From Nitrosomonadaceae bacterium (GTDB lineage: Bacteria; Pseudomonadota; Gammaproteobacteria; Burkholderiales; Nitrosomonadaceae), in contig CAKKRO010000177.1 in assembly GCA_919902625.1 (NCBI GenBank), positions 1-10,464 of the forward strand: 10,464 nucleotides of DNA, in the 5' to 3' direction. Numbering within the stretch: position 1 is the stretch's first letter; every line of letters starts with the position of its first letter. The notes under the pieces are model-generated. The model was not told where the DNA came from. It was given only the letters and a program-made list of their open reading frames with translations, and searched no databases. The translations under genes were made by a program, and so were the position numbers. Of this stretch, positions 1 through 5,480 are shown piece by piece.

Positions 1-33
1 TATTTTCGAAGCAGGATAGTTTAAGGTAAGTAT

Positions 34-65
34 GAATTCTGGGGATTGCAATGTCTCCAGAATTC
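34..65. repeat. Strong hairpin, no T-run
   Basis: GAATTCTGG (34-42) is the exact reverse complement of CCAGAATTC (57-65). Pairing continues inward through 43-46 with 53-56, including two G-U pairs, leaving a six-base loop (47-52). The stem is thus about 13 base pairs. No T-run follows, so this is not a standard intrinsic terminator. It could stabilise the 3' end of an upstream message or mark a processing site. The hairpin is seen directly; its role is inference. Confidence 0.75.
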
Positions 66-105
66 TGTCATGTAGGAAGAGCATCATAAAGAGAAAGAAT
101 CTTTT

Positions 106-165
106 TGATAGAATGTTTATTTTAAACATGCAGTGCTAGTTAGCTCTGATAGTGTAAATGTTTAA
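106..165. repeat. AT-rich direct and inverted repeat cluster
   Basis: ATGTTTA (113-119) and TAAACAT (123-129) form a perfect inverted repeat with a 3-base loop. TGATAG followed directly by AATGTTTA (106-119) recurs at 147-164 as TGATAG, TGTA, AATGTTTA. The 123-129 arm can therefore pair with either 113-119 or 158-164. It may be a regulator-binding region or alternative RNA pairing, but nothing identifies a regulator. Confidence 0.5.
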
Positions 166-196
166 TGAATTTGTTCTGAAATAAATCAAGCTAATT

Positions 197-235
197 TCAA
201 TCTCGCTCAATTAGAATGTGTGAGATTGGCTTTTT
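197..235 (+). terminator. Probable intrinsic terminator before pstC
   Basis: CAATCTC (198-204) pairs exactly with GAGATTG (222-228). The stem extends to 197-206 with 220-229 if G-U pairs are allowed, around a 13-base loop. A C and five T residues (231-235) follow immediately, giving terminator geometry on the plus strand. The stem is only moderately GC-rich. If real, it would end or attenuate transcription arriving from the left, just before the pstC promoter region. Confidence 0.5.
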
Positions 236-257
236 CCTTAATTAGCGGCTCTCTTAC

Positions 258-263
258 TATAAT
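258..263 (+). promoter_or_regulatory. Candidate -10 element for pstCAB
   Basis: A perfect TATAAT lies 27 bases upstream of the pstC start and just after the terminator-like hairpin. No good -35 hexamer lies 16-18 bases upstream, and no extended -10 TG is present, so an activator may be needed if this is a promoter. In well-studied pst systems PhoB replaces -35 recognition, but I found no complete Pho box at the matching position. A chance match in AT-rich DNA remains possible. Confidence 0.35.
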
Positions 264-290
264 GCTCCAACTTATAGAAGGGCTTTCACG

Positions 291-1223
291 GTGACAGAAG
301 AGTCGCACAATAAAATATCTCATACGGGTAAACTTGGATATAGTTTTCGTCGTCACTTGCACGAAAGATTTATAGAAGCGCTTTTGTTTCTGTCGGCGGT
401 ACTTTCTGTTGCAATCATGCTAGCAATTATCGTGATGTTGGTGAAAGAGTCATTGGTGTTTTTTCAACATGTATCCGTTTGGGAATTCCTGACGGATACC
501 CAATGGACGCCACTATTTGATGATGCGCATTATGGAATCTTGCCGTTAGTTTCCGGTACGATAGTAAGCTCCTTCATTGCATTGCTGGTCGCGTTGCCTC
601 TGGGAACGATCATTGCTATTTATCTTTCTGAGTTTGCGCCATTTAGTGTGCGTGAGATAGCAAAACCTTTTCTGGAACTGTTGGGTGGTGTACCGACAGT
701 CGTGTATGGCTATTTTGCATTGCTGTTTGTGACTCCTTTACTGCAAATCATTTTTCCTGAGCTGCCAGGATTCAGTTTGTTATCTGCCGGATTAGTGATG
801 GGGATTATGATCATACCGTATGTAAGTTCGATGACTGAAGATGCGATGCGCGCAGTTCCAATGAATTTGCGGGAAGGCTCTTACGCTATGGGAGCCACAC
901 GTTTCCAGACAGCTATCCGGGTAGTTATGCCAGCAGCATTTTCTGGAATAGCTGCTGCTTATATATTGGGCATATCACGTGCGGTAGGGGAAACGATGGT
1001 GGTGGCTATTGCTGCAGGAATGCAGCCGAATTTGACATGGAATCCGATGGAACCGGCAGCAACAATTACTGCGTATATTGTTCAAGTCAGCCTGGGGGAT
1101 CTACCTCACGGAAGTATCGGCTATCAAACAATATTTGCCGCTGGTTTAACTTTGTTGTTAATAACACTGGTGTTTAATATCATTGGGCATGTATTGCGCA
1201 AGCGATATCGCGAGATTTATTGA
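291..1223 (+). CDS. pstC: Phosphate ABC transporter permease PstC
   Basis: PstC is one of two inner-membrane permease subunits of the high-affinity phosphate importer PstSCAB. It pairs with PstA to form the channel through which phosphate released by periplasmic PstS crosses the membrane. The protein has 310 residues, close to the usual length. About six hydrophobic segments are visible, near 28-51, 85-112, 130-152, 160-180, 215-240 and 282-303. The cytoplasmic EAA loop that contacts the ATPase is clear around 194-236 (REGSYAMGATRFQ, then ISRAVGETM). The start is GTG at 291, nine bases after an AGAAGG Shine-Dalgarno (276-281), and no competing ATG fits the family's N-terminus. It heads a pstC-pstA-pstB cluster and is 88 bases from pstA. 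Phosphate control is expected from the family, but no complete Pho box was found. Confidence 0.96.
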   Translation: MTEESHNKISHTGKLGYSFRRHLHERFIEALLFLSAVLSVAIMLAIIVMLVKESLVFFQHVSVWEFLTDTQWTPLFDDAHYGILPLVSGTIVSSFIALLVALPLGTIIAIYLSEFAPFSVREIAKPFLELLGGVPTVVYGYFALLFVTPLLQIIFPELPGFSLLSAGLVMGIMIIPYVSSMTEDAMRAVPMNLREGSYAMGATRFQTAIRVVMPAAFSGIAAAYILGISRAVGETMVVAIAAGMQPNLTWNPMEPAATITAYIVQVSLGDLPHGSIGYQTIFAAGLTLLLITLVFNIIGHVLRKRYREIY

Positions 1224-1298
1224 ATGATCGGTATGAGCTTCAGCTTATAAGAACAGTTAAATTGTCAAATCTAATAAAATTTCTAGTGGCGCTATCGA

Positions 1299-1310
1299 GT
1301 AAAGCTTTAC
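1299..1310. repeat. 12-base palindrome abutting the pstA start
   Basis: GTAAAGCTTTAC is a perfect 12-base palindrome ending two bases before the pstA ATG. It occupies the position where a Shine-Dalgarno should lie, and only a weak GAG (1297-1299) is available at its left edge. As RNA it folds only into a short stem. As DNA it could be a binding site, or it could be chance. Confidence 0.5.
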
Positions 1311-1311
1311 G

Positions 1312-2238
1312 ATGAAAAGTATAAATAATCTAGAAGAAATTAGAAAAATTATCGGTCGACATAAAAGATGGGATTTGATCTTTATGATAGCTGGTATTTT
1401 TGCATTAATGATTGCTGTATTGACTTTCATGGCATTATTTGCACATATGCTAATTGATGGTATGCCACGTCTATCCTGGGATTTCTTTACTTCCTTTCCA
1501 TCGCGCCGGCCCGAAGCTGCAGGGATTTTATCAGCCTGGGTTGGAACAACATTGGTTATGTTTGTCACTGCCGTATCGGCAGTGCCGCTGGGCATTGGGG
1601 CAGGTGTTTATCTGGAAGAATATGCGCCTAAAAATTTATTAACAGAAATCATCGAAATTAACGTCACTAATTTAGCAGGTGTTCCATCTATTATTTATGG
1701 ATTGCTGGCATTAGGCTTATTTGTATATCAATTAAATTTTGGCCAAAGTATTTTGGCGGCGGGGTTGGCTTTGGCGCTTTTGATTTTACCGGTTGTAATC
1801 GTTGCAACGCGTGAAGCAATACGATCTATACCGGTTACCATACGCGAAGGTGCTTATGCACTTGGAGCAACTAAATGGCAAACAGTATCAGATCATCTAT
1901 TACCTTACTCATCGGCTGGTATTTTAACAGGTATTATTATCGGTCTTGCGCGAGCAATCGGTGAGACCGCACCAATTATAACTATTGGCGCATTGACGTT
2001 TATTGCTTTCTTACCGCCATCTCCTGTGAAAGATGAATTTCCTTATGTATCGTTTGAATGGCTGACGGCCCCCTTTACTGTGATGCCAATACAAATGTTT
2101 AACTGGGTTTCACGGCCAGAAGAAGCTTTTCAACTCAATGCTGCGGCAGCAGGACTGGTATTGGTTGTTATGACACTTGCGATGAATGGACTGGCTATTT
2201 ATCTACGTTATCGCATGCGCAAAAATATTAAGTGGTAA
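1312..2238 (+). CDS. pstA: Phosphate ABC transporter permease PstA
   Basis: PstA is the second inner-membrane permease of the PstSCAB phosphate importer and forms the translocation pore with PstC. It has 308 residues, near the family norm. Hydrophobic segments are visible near 22-48, 73-100, 120-140, 145-166, 202-235 and 275-299. The EAA loop that docks on PstB is at about 178-222 (REGAYALGATKWQ, then GLARAIGETAP), closely matching the motif in PstC. The ATG at 1312 gives the expected short cytoplasmic N-terminus (MKSINNLEE). Its ribosome-binding site is poor because a 12-base palindrome occupies that position. Only 7 bases separate its stop from the pstB start, which indicates co-transcription. 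The 88-base gap to pstC is longer than usual for this cluster but contains no evident terminator. Confidence 0.96.
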   Translation: MKSINNLEEIRKIIGRHKRWDLIFMIAGIFALMIAVLTFMALFAHMLIDGMPRLSWDFFTSFPSRRPEAAGILSAWVGTTLVMFVTAVSAVPLGIGAGVYLEEYAPKNLLTEIIEINVTNLAGVPSIIYGLLALGLFVYQLNFGQSILAAGLALALLILPVVIVATREAIRSIPVTIREGAYALGATKWQTVSDHLLPYSSAGILTGIIIGLARAIGETAPIITIGALTFIAFLPPSPVKDEFPYVSFEWLTAPFTVMPIQMFNWVSRPEEAFQLNAAAAGLVLVVMTLAMNGLAIYLRYRMRKNIKW

Positions 2239-2245
2239 GAGAATA

Positions 2246-3040
2246 ATGCAGACTAATCAAGAAAAAATTGCAGAGCCAGTCCAGTATAAATCTGAAGTTA
2301 AGAATCTCAGTTTTTATTACGGCGGATTTAATGCATTAAAAAATATTAATATGGTCTTGCATGATAAAAAAATTACAGCATTGATAGGGCCATCCGGCTG
2401 TGGCAAGTCAACATTTTTGCGAAGCTTTAATCGCATGCACGATTTATATCCGGGTAATCGCTATGAAGGTGAGATTATTCTTTATCCCGATAATGTAAAC
2501 ATTCTGGCATCGAATGTTGATCCGATAGAAGTGCGAATGCGGATAAGTATGGTATTTCAGAAACCGAATCCCTTTCCCAAATCAATCTATGAAAATGTTG
2601 CCTATGGATTGCGTGTTAGGGGCATTAAACAGCGGGCTATTCTGGATGAAAGAGTTGAAGTGGCTTTACGTAATTCGGCTTTATGGGATGAAGTCAAAGA
2701 TCGTCTGCATGACTTGGCTTTCAATCTTTCCGGGGGACAGCAGCAAAGGCTTTGTATAGCACGTGCGCTGGCAACTGATCCTGAGATACTGTTGTTTGAT
2801 GAACCAACTTCCGCGCTTGATCCCATAGCAACGGCCAGTATTGAAGAATTGATAACTGACTTAAAAAATAAAGTTACGATATTGATAGTGACGCACAATA
2901 TGCAGCAGGCTGCTAGAGTTTCTGACTACACAGCCTATATGTATTTAGGTGAATTGATAGAGTTTAATGTGACAGACACAATTTTCATTAAGCCAAAGAA
3001 TAAACAAACAGAAGACTACATTACAGGCCGATTTGGATAA
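2246..3040 (+). CDS. pstB: Phosphate import ATP-binding protein PstB
   Basis: PstB is the cytoplasmic ATPase that drives phosphate import through PstC and PstA. From the ATG at 2246 it has 264 residues, near the usual 250-260. The frame remains open upstream to 2186, but that extension lies inside pstA, and the start chosen here follows pstA by 7 bases with a purine-rich stretch before it. All ABC motifs are intact: Walker A GPSGCGKST (48-56), Q-loop glutamine 105, signature LSGGQQQR (161-168), Walker B ILLFDEP (181-187), D-loop SALD (189-192) and switch histidine 217. The segment VFQKPNPFPKSIYENV (103-118) is typical of PstB within the ABC superfamily. No phoU follows, although pstB-phoU is a common arrangement; the next gene is tpiA. 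Confidence 0.97.
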   Translation: MQTNQEKIAEPVQYKSEVKNLSFYYGGFNALKNINMVLHDKKITALIGPSGCGKSTFLRSFNRMHDLYPGNRYEGEIILYPDNVNILASNVDPIEVRMRISMVFQKPNPFPKSIYENVAYGLRVRGIKQRAILDERVEVALRNSALWDEVKDRLHDLAFNLSGGQQQRLCIARALATDPEILLFDEPTSALDPIATASIEELITDLKNKVTILIVTHNMQQAARVSDYTAYMYLGELIEFNVTDTIFIKPKNKQTEDYITGRFG

Positions 3041-3215
3041 TGGAATATAAAACTTAAATGGCGGTCTGTGTATTTTATCGATACTAATTTTATTAGGATC
3101 ATTATATTAATTAAAGCAATTAATAAGAATAAAGAAAGCTGTTTTTGAGCAGGAAATGTCCGACTTACAGTCAAATATAAAACAGTTTTATTGAATGGCT
3201 GGCATCGATATACGA

Positions 3216-3244
3216 TTGACTAGATAAGGAATCAAGGGTAGCAT
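3216..3244 (+). promoter_or_regulatory. Candidate sigma70 promoter for tpiA
   Basis: TTGACT (3216-3221, five of six consensus bases) is followed after exactly 17 bases by TAGCAT (3239-3244, four of six). The implied transcription start near 3251 gives a leader of about 27 bases before the tpiA ATG. Spacing and position are good, and it is the best promoter match in this spacer. It would uncouple tpiA-secG from phosphate control of pst. Confidence 0.5.
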
Positions 3245-3260
3245 CGCCCCTTTTGGGAAG

Positions 3261-3274
3261 TAGAGGTTAGAGGT
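3261..3274 (+). promoter_or_regulatory. Tandem Shine-Dalgarno before tpiA
   Basis: The heptamer TAGAGGT occurs twice back to back (3261-3267 and 3268-3274) directly before the tpiA ATG at 3278. The right copy leaves only 3 bases to the start, while the left copy leaves 10. Either or both may bind the ribosome, and the left copy has the more usual spacing. Confidence 0.6.
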
Positions 3275-3277
3275 AAA

Positions 3278-4033
3278 ATGCGTAAAAAGCTGGTTGCAGG
3301 TAACTGGAAGATGTATGGTAATTTAGTGGAGAATGAACAATTACTCAGTGCAGTTATTGCAGGCTTGAACGGATTACGCGATGCTCAGGTTGCTGTTTGC
3401 GTGCCTTATCCTTATCTTCCATCGGTACAGAATAAATTACAACATACCCATATATCTTGGGGTGCCCAAAATGTAAGCCAGTATGAGAAAGGTGCTTATA
3501 CCGGAGAGATATCAGCTTCCATGTTAAATGATTTTGGGTGTCACTATGTAATTGTAGGGCATTCTGAACGAAGAACACTATTTGGTGAAGATAATCGTAC
3601 TGTTGCAGAGAAATATCTGGCGGTCCAACGAGCAGGCATAACGCCCATCCTATGTGTGGGTGAGACCCTTGCACAGCGTGAGGCGGGGACGACTGAACAA
3701 ATTATAGAGGAACAGCTGGCAGCAGTCATTGACTTGGCTGGTATTGAAACGCTGAGTAAAGCAGTTATTGCTTACGAGCCAGTCTGGGCTATCGGTACCG
3801 GTAAAACGGCATCACCTCAGCAGGCGCAAGATGTGCATGCCTTTATAAGAAAAAAGGTTGCGGTACAAGATATAGATATAGCCAAAGAGCTGACCATTCT
3901 CTATGGTGGTAGTGTCAAAGCCGGTAATGCATCCGAGTTGTTTGCTATGTCAGATATTGATGGTGGTTTGATAGGCGGTGCATCACTTGTTGCGAATGAC
4001 TTTATTACGATTTGTCGCGCAGTACATAATTAA
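3278..4033 (+). CDS. tpiA: Triosephosphate isomerase
   Basis: This enzyme interconverts dihydroxyacetone phosphate and glyceraldehyde 3-phosphate in glycolysis, gluconeogenesis and the Calvin cycle, in the cytoplasm. The 251-residue length is typical for a single TIM-barrel subunit of the dimer. The catalytic residues are present: lysine 11 in GNWKMYG (8-14), histidine 95 in VGHSERR (93-99) and general base glutamate 167 in YEPVWAIGTGK (166-176), which continues into the flexible loop 6. The phosphate-binding YGGSV (209-213) and GGLIGGASL (229-237) are also present. The ATG at 3278 has two TAGAGGT Shine-Dalgarno copies before it. secG follows 18 bases after the stop, so the two genes probably share a transcript. 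In a carbon-fixing organism this enzyme would also serve the Calvin cycle, but that rests on the guessed host. Confidence 0.98.
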   Translation: MRKKLVAGNWKMYGNLVENEQLLSAVIAGLNGLRDAQVAVCVPYPYLPSVQNKLQHTHISWGAQNVSQYEKGAYTGEISASMLNDFGCHYVIVGHSERRTLFGEDNRTVAEKYLAVQRAGITPILCVGETLAQREAGTTEQIIEEQLAAVIDLAGIETLSKAVIAYEPVWAIGTGKTASPQQAQDVHAFIRKKVAVQDIDIAKELTILYGGSVKAGNASELFAMSDIDGGLIGGASLVANDFITICRAVHN

Positions 4034-4051
4034 ATTTTTTGGAGTAACACG

Positions 4052-4417
4052 TTGGAAATTTTGGTTTGGTCGGCGCATGTTTTGTTGGCGGTTGTATTAA
4101 TAGTTTTGGTATTATTACAGCATGGCAAAGGTGCGGATATGGGTGCTGCATTTGGTAGCGGTTCATCAGGCAGTTTATTTGGGGCGAGTGGCTCAGCGAC
4201 TTTTCTGAGCCGTGCGACAAGTTTTGTTGCGGCGATGTTTTTTGCTACAAGTATGAGTTTAACCTATCTTTCGGTGAATCAAACTGAAGATACGAGTGTA
4301 ATGAGCATCATGGATCAAATTGAAGAAGCTGAAAGAACGTCAGCAGATCTAGAACAACGCAATACAGATATACCTGAAGTTGGGGATAGTTCAAAAGCTG
4401 GTCAAATACCCGAGTAG
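4052..4417 (+). CDS. secG: Protein translocase subunit SecG
   Basis: SecG is the small accessory subunit of the SecYEG translocon in the inner membrane and assists SecA-driven protein export. The 121-residue protein has the family layout: a first membrane helix (about 4-22), the conserved Gly/Ser-rich loop GKGADMGAAFGSGSSGS (25-41) continuing to LFG, a second helix (about 55-75), and a polar, acidic C-terminal tail (77-121) typical of proteobacterial SecG. Translation probably starts at TTG (4052), with GGAG (4041-4044) seven bases upstream. The family's N-terminus and the 18-base gap to tpiA support this, and no ATG fits. The tpiA-secG-tRNA-Leu-nuo order is common in proteobacteria. No terminator is visible after the stop, so the transcript may continue into the tRNA. 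Confidence 0.95.
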   Translation: MEILVWSAHVLLAVVLIVLVLLQHGKGADMGAAFGSGSSGSLFGASGSATFLSRATSFVAAMFFATSMSLTYLSVNQTEDTSVMSIMDQIEEAERTSADLEQRNTDIPEVGDSSKAGQIPE

Positions 4418-4473
4418 TCATTAAGAAAGTGTTGATCTAGTAGTTCATTGAATACAAATAGCATGGTTTTGCC

Positions 4474-4558
4474 GCCGACGTGGTGGAATTGGTAGACACG
4501 CCGTCTTGAGGGGGCGGTGGCGAAAGCTGTGCGAGTTCGAGTCTCGCCGTCGGCACCA
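4474..4558 (+). tRNA. tRNA-Leu, anticodon GAG
   Basis: This is a complete 85-base class II tRNA. The acceptor stem GCCGACG (4474-4480) pairs with CGTCGGC (4548-4554), followed by discriminator A and an encoded CCA (4556-4558). The D region has the typical GGTGGAATTGGTAGACA pattern. The anticodon stem CCGTC (4501-4505) pairs with GGCGG (4513-4517) and includes one G-U pair. The loop TTGAGGG places anticodon GAG at 4508-4510, which reads CUC and CUU leucine codons. A long variable arm with a short stem (4518-4530) is the mark of tRNA-Leu, and the T arm GCGAG/CTCGC encloses TTCGAGT. A weak promoter-like pair (TTGATC at 4432, TACAAA at 4453) has non-ideal spacing, so cleavage from a secG or secG-nuo transcript is equally possible. 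Confidence 0.97.
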
Positions 4559-4599
4559 CACATGATTGTATTTGTAAAGTCTGCAGTTCAGGAATTTTT

Positions 4600-4627
4600 T
4601 TGTAAGCTTGATTTATTTAAATAAAAT
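4600..4627 (+). promoter_or_regulatory. Candidate promoter just before nuoA
   Basis: TTGTAA (4600-4605, four of six) and TAAAAT (4622-4627, five of six) are separated by 16 bases. Transcription would start near 4634, within a few bases of the nuoA ATG (4636), giving an almost leaderless message. A perfect 14-base palindrome, TTTATTTAAATAAA (4612-4625), overlaps it. The region is so AT-rich that a -10-like match by chance is likely, and read-through from secG and the tRNA is an alternative source of nuo transcription. Confidence 0.25.
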
Positions 4628-4635
4628 TTTTAAAA

Positions 4636-4992
4636 ATGCTTGAAAATTATTTTCCAATCCTGTTATTTCTGATAGTTGGGTTCTTGGTTGGTGTGGTACC
4701 CATGCTATGTGGCTGGTTGCTTGCGCCAAATCGTCCGGATAGTGAGAAACTGTCGCCTTATGAGTGTGGTTTTGAGGCCTTTGAAGATGCGCGGATGAAG
4801 TTTGATGTGCGTTATTATTTGGTCGCGATTTTATTTATCTTATTTGATCTGGAAATTGCATTCTTGTTTCCTTGGGCAATCGTACTGGATGAAATTGGGT
4901 TATTTGGATTTGTTGCGATGATGGTATTCCTTGGTATCCTGGTGGTGGGTTTTGTCTACGAATGGATGAAAGGAGCATTGGAGTGGGATTAA
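4636..4992 (+). CDS. nuoA: NADH-quinone oxidoreductase subunit A
   Basis: NuoA is a small inner-membrane subunit of respiratory complex I, at the junction between the peripheral and membrane arms. The 118-residue protein has three hydrophobic helices (about 6-29, 60-82 and 89-110). The long first loop carries the conserved KLSPYECGFE (38-47), whose cysteine 44 belongs to a loop close to the quinone site in characterised complexes. The FDLEIAFLFPW segment (70-80) with the conserved membrane glutamate 73 is also present. The ATG at 4636 gives the expected N-terminus (MLENYFPILL). The preceding 25 bases are almost entirely A and T and contain no Shine-Dalgarno, which is unusual for the first gene of a large operon. 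nuoB begins 4 bases after its stop. Confidence 0.97.
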   Translation: MLENYFPILLFLIVGFLVGVVPMLCGWLLAPNRPDSEKLSPYECGFEAFEDARMKFDVRYYLVAILFILFDLEIAFLFPWAIVLDEIGLFGFVAMMVFLGILVVGFVYEWMKGALEWD

Positions 4993-4996
4993 TGCT

Positions 4997-5473
4997 ATGA
5001 GTATTGAGGGAACTCTCGATAAAGGTTTTATTACTACAAGTTTGGACTCGATTATTAACTGGGGACGTACGGGTTCAATGTGGCCAATGACTTTCGGATT
5101 GGCTTGTTGCGCGGTTGAAATGATGGAGACCGGCGCATCGCGGTATGATCTTGATCGTTTTGGCATAGTATTCCGGCCGAGCCCCCGACAGTCGGATGTA
5201 ATGATAGTGGCGGGTACGCTTTGTAATAAAATGGCCCCGGCTTTACGCAAAGTTTATGATCAAATGGCTGAGCCGAGATGGGTAATATCAATGGGCTCAT
5301 GTGCTAATGGCGGAGGTTATTACCATTATTCTTATTCGGTAGTGCGCGGATGTGATCGCATTGTTCCGGTCGATATCTATGTGCCGGGCTGTCCGCCTAC
5401 AGCGGAAGCGCTGCTGTATGGCATTATCCAGTTACAAAATAAAATAAACCGTACCAATACCATTGCACGTTAA
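4997..5473 (+). CDS. nuoB: NADH-quinone oxidoreductase subunit B
   Basis: NuoB carries the terminal 4Fe-4S cluster N2, which passes electrons to quinone, and sits in the connecting module of complex I next to NuoD. The 158-residue protein has the expected ligands: tandem cysteines 37 and 38 in GLACCAVEMM (34-43), cysteine 102 in MGSCANGGGYY (99-109) and cysteine 132 in YVPGCPPTAEALL (128-140). The motif RPSPRQSDVMIVAGTL (60-75) is also typical. GGAG (4980-4983), inside the end of nuoA, is 13 bases before the ATG, somewhat far, so translation may depend on coupling to nuoA. An ATG overlapping the nuoA stop at 4992 opens only a two-codon frame and is not the start. nuoC begins 7 bases downstream. 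Confidence 0.98.
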   Translation: MSIEGTLDKGFITTSLDSIINWGRTGSMWPMTFGLACCAVEMMETGASRYDLDRFGIVFRPSPRQSDVMIVAGTLCNKMAPALRKVYDQMAEPRWVISMGSCANGGGYYHYSYSVVRGCDRIVPVDIYVPGCPPTAEALLYGIIQLQNKINRTNTIAR

Positions 5474-5480
5474 TTCAAGT

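Larger units (their letters stand above)
1..290. other. Non-coding leader upstream of pstC
   Basis: No gene can be supported here. All three plus-strand frames reach a stop within the first 29 bases (stops ending at 20, 24 and 29), so the tail of an unseen upstream gene may end in this stretch, but a few codons are too little to name it. The rest holds, in order, a strong hairpin (34-65), an AT-rich repeat cluster (106-165), an intrinsic-terminator-like hairpin (197-235) and a TATAAT -10 element (258-263). In many bacteria pstS lies directly upstream of pstC. That would fit, but it is inference. Confidence 0.6.
3041..3277. other. Spacer between pstB and tpiA
   Basis: No gene is supported in these 237 AT-rich bases. 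Weak inverted repeats are present. ATTAATT (3106-3112) is complemented by AATTAAT (3118-3124). ATAAAAC-A-GTTTTAT (3177-3191) is a perfect odd palindrome, whose AAAACAGTTTT core also pairs imperfectly (one mismatch) with 3135-3145. None has clear intrinsic-terminator form, so where the pst transcript ends is unclear. A sigma70-like promoter and a doubled Shine-Dalgarno lie at the right end. Confidence 0.6.

Noticed and set aside
1..29. C-terminal end of an upstream gene such as pstS
   Set aside because: Each frame gives fewer than ten codons before a stop, so neither the reading frame nor the identity can be supported.
1257..1595. 112-codon minus-strand frame over the start of pstA
   Set aside because: It is opposite a well-supported gene, its translation resembles no family I recognise, and no ribosome-binding site supports it.
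2186..2245. 20-codon upstream extension of PstB
   Set aside because: It lies within the pstA coding end and is not part of the family's N-terminus; the ATG at 2246 fits the operon spacing.
2602..2898. 98-codon minus-strand frame inside pstB
   Set aside because: It is a shadow of pstB in regions encoding the conserved ABC motifs.
3160..3191. Reverse-strand Pho box in the pstB-tpiA spacer
   Set aside because: CTGTTTT and ACTGTAA occur on the minus strand, but they lack the direct-repeat register of a Pho box.
3234..3252. Small terminator at the tpiA leader (AAGGG / CCCTT then TT)
   Set aside because: The stem is only five pairs and the T-run is short, and it would lie across the best tpiA promoter's -10 element.
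4608..4621. FNR/ANR-like site before nuoA
   Set aside because: TTGAT is a perfect half-site, but the second half matches the ATCAA consensus at only about three of five bases in very AT-rich sequence.
5463..5480. TTG start for NuoC
   Set aside because: It sits inside nuoB without a better ribosome-binding site; the ATG at 5481 is the simpler choice.
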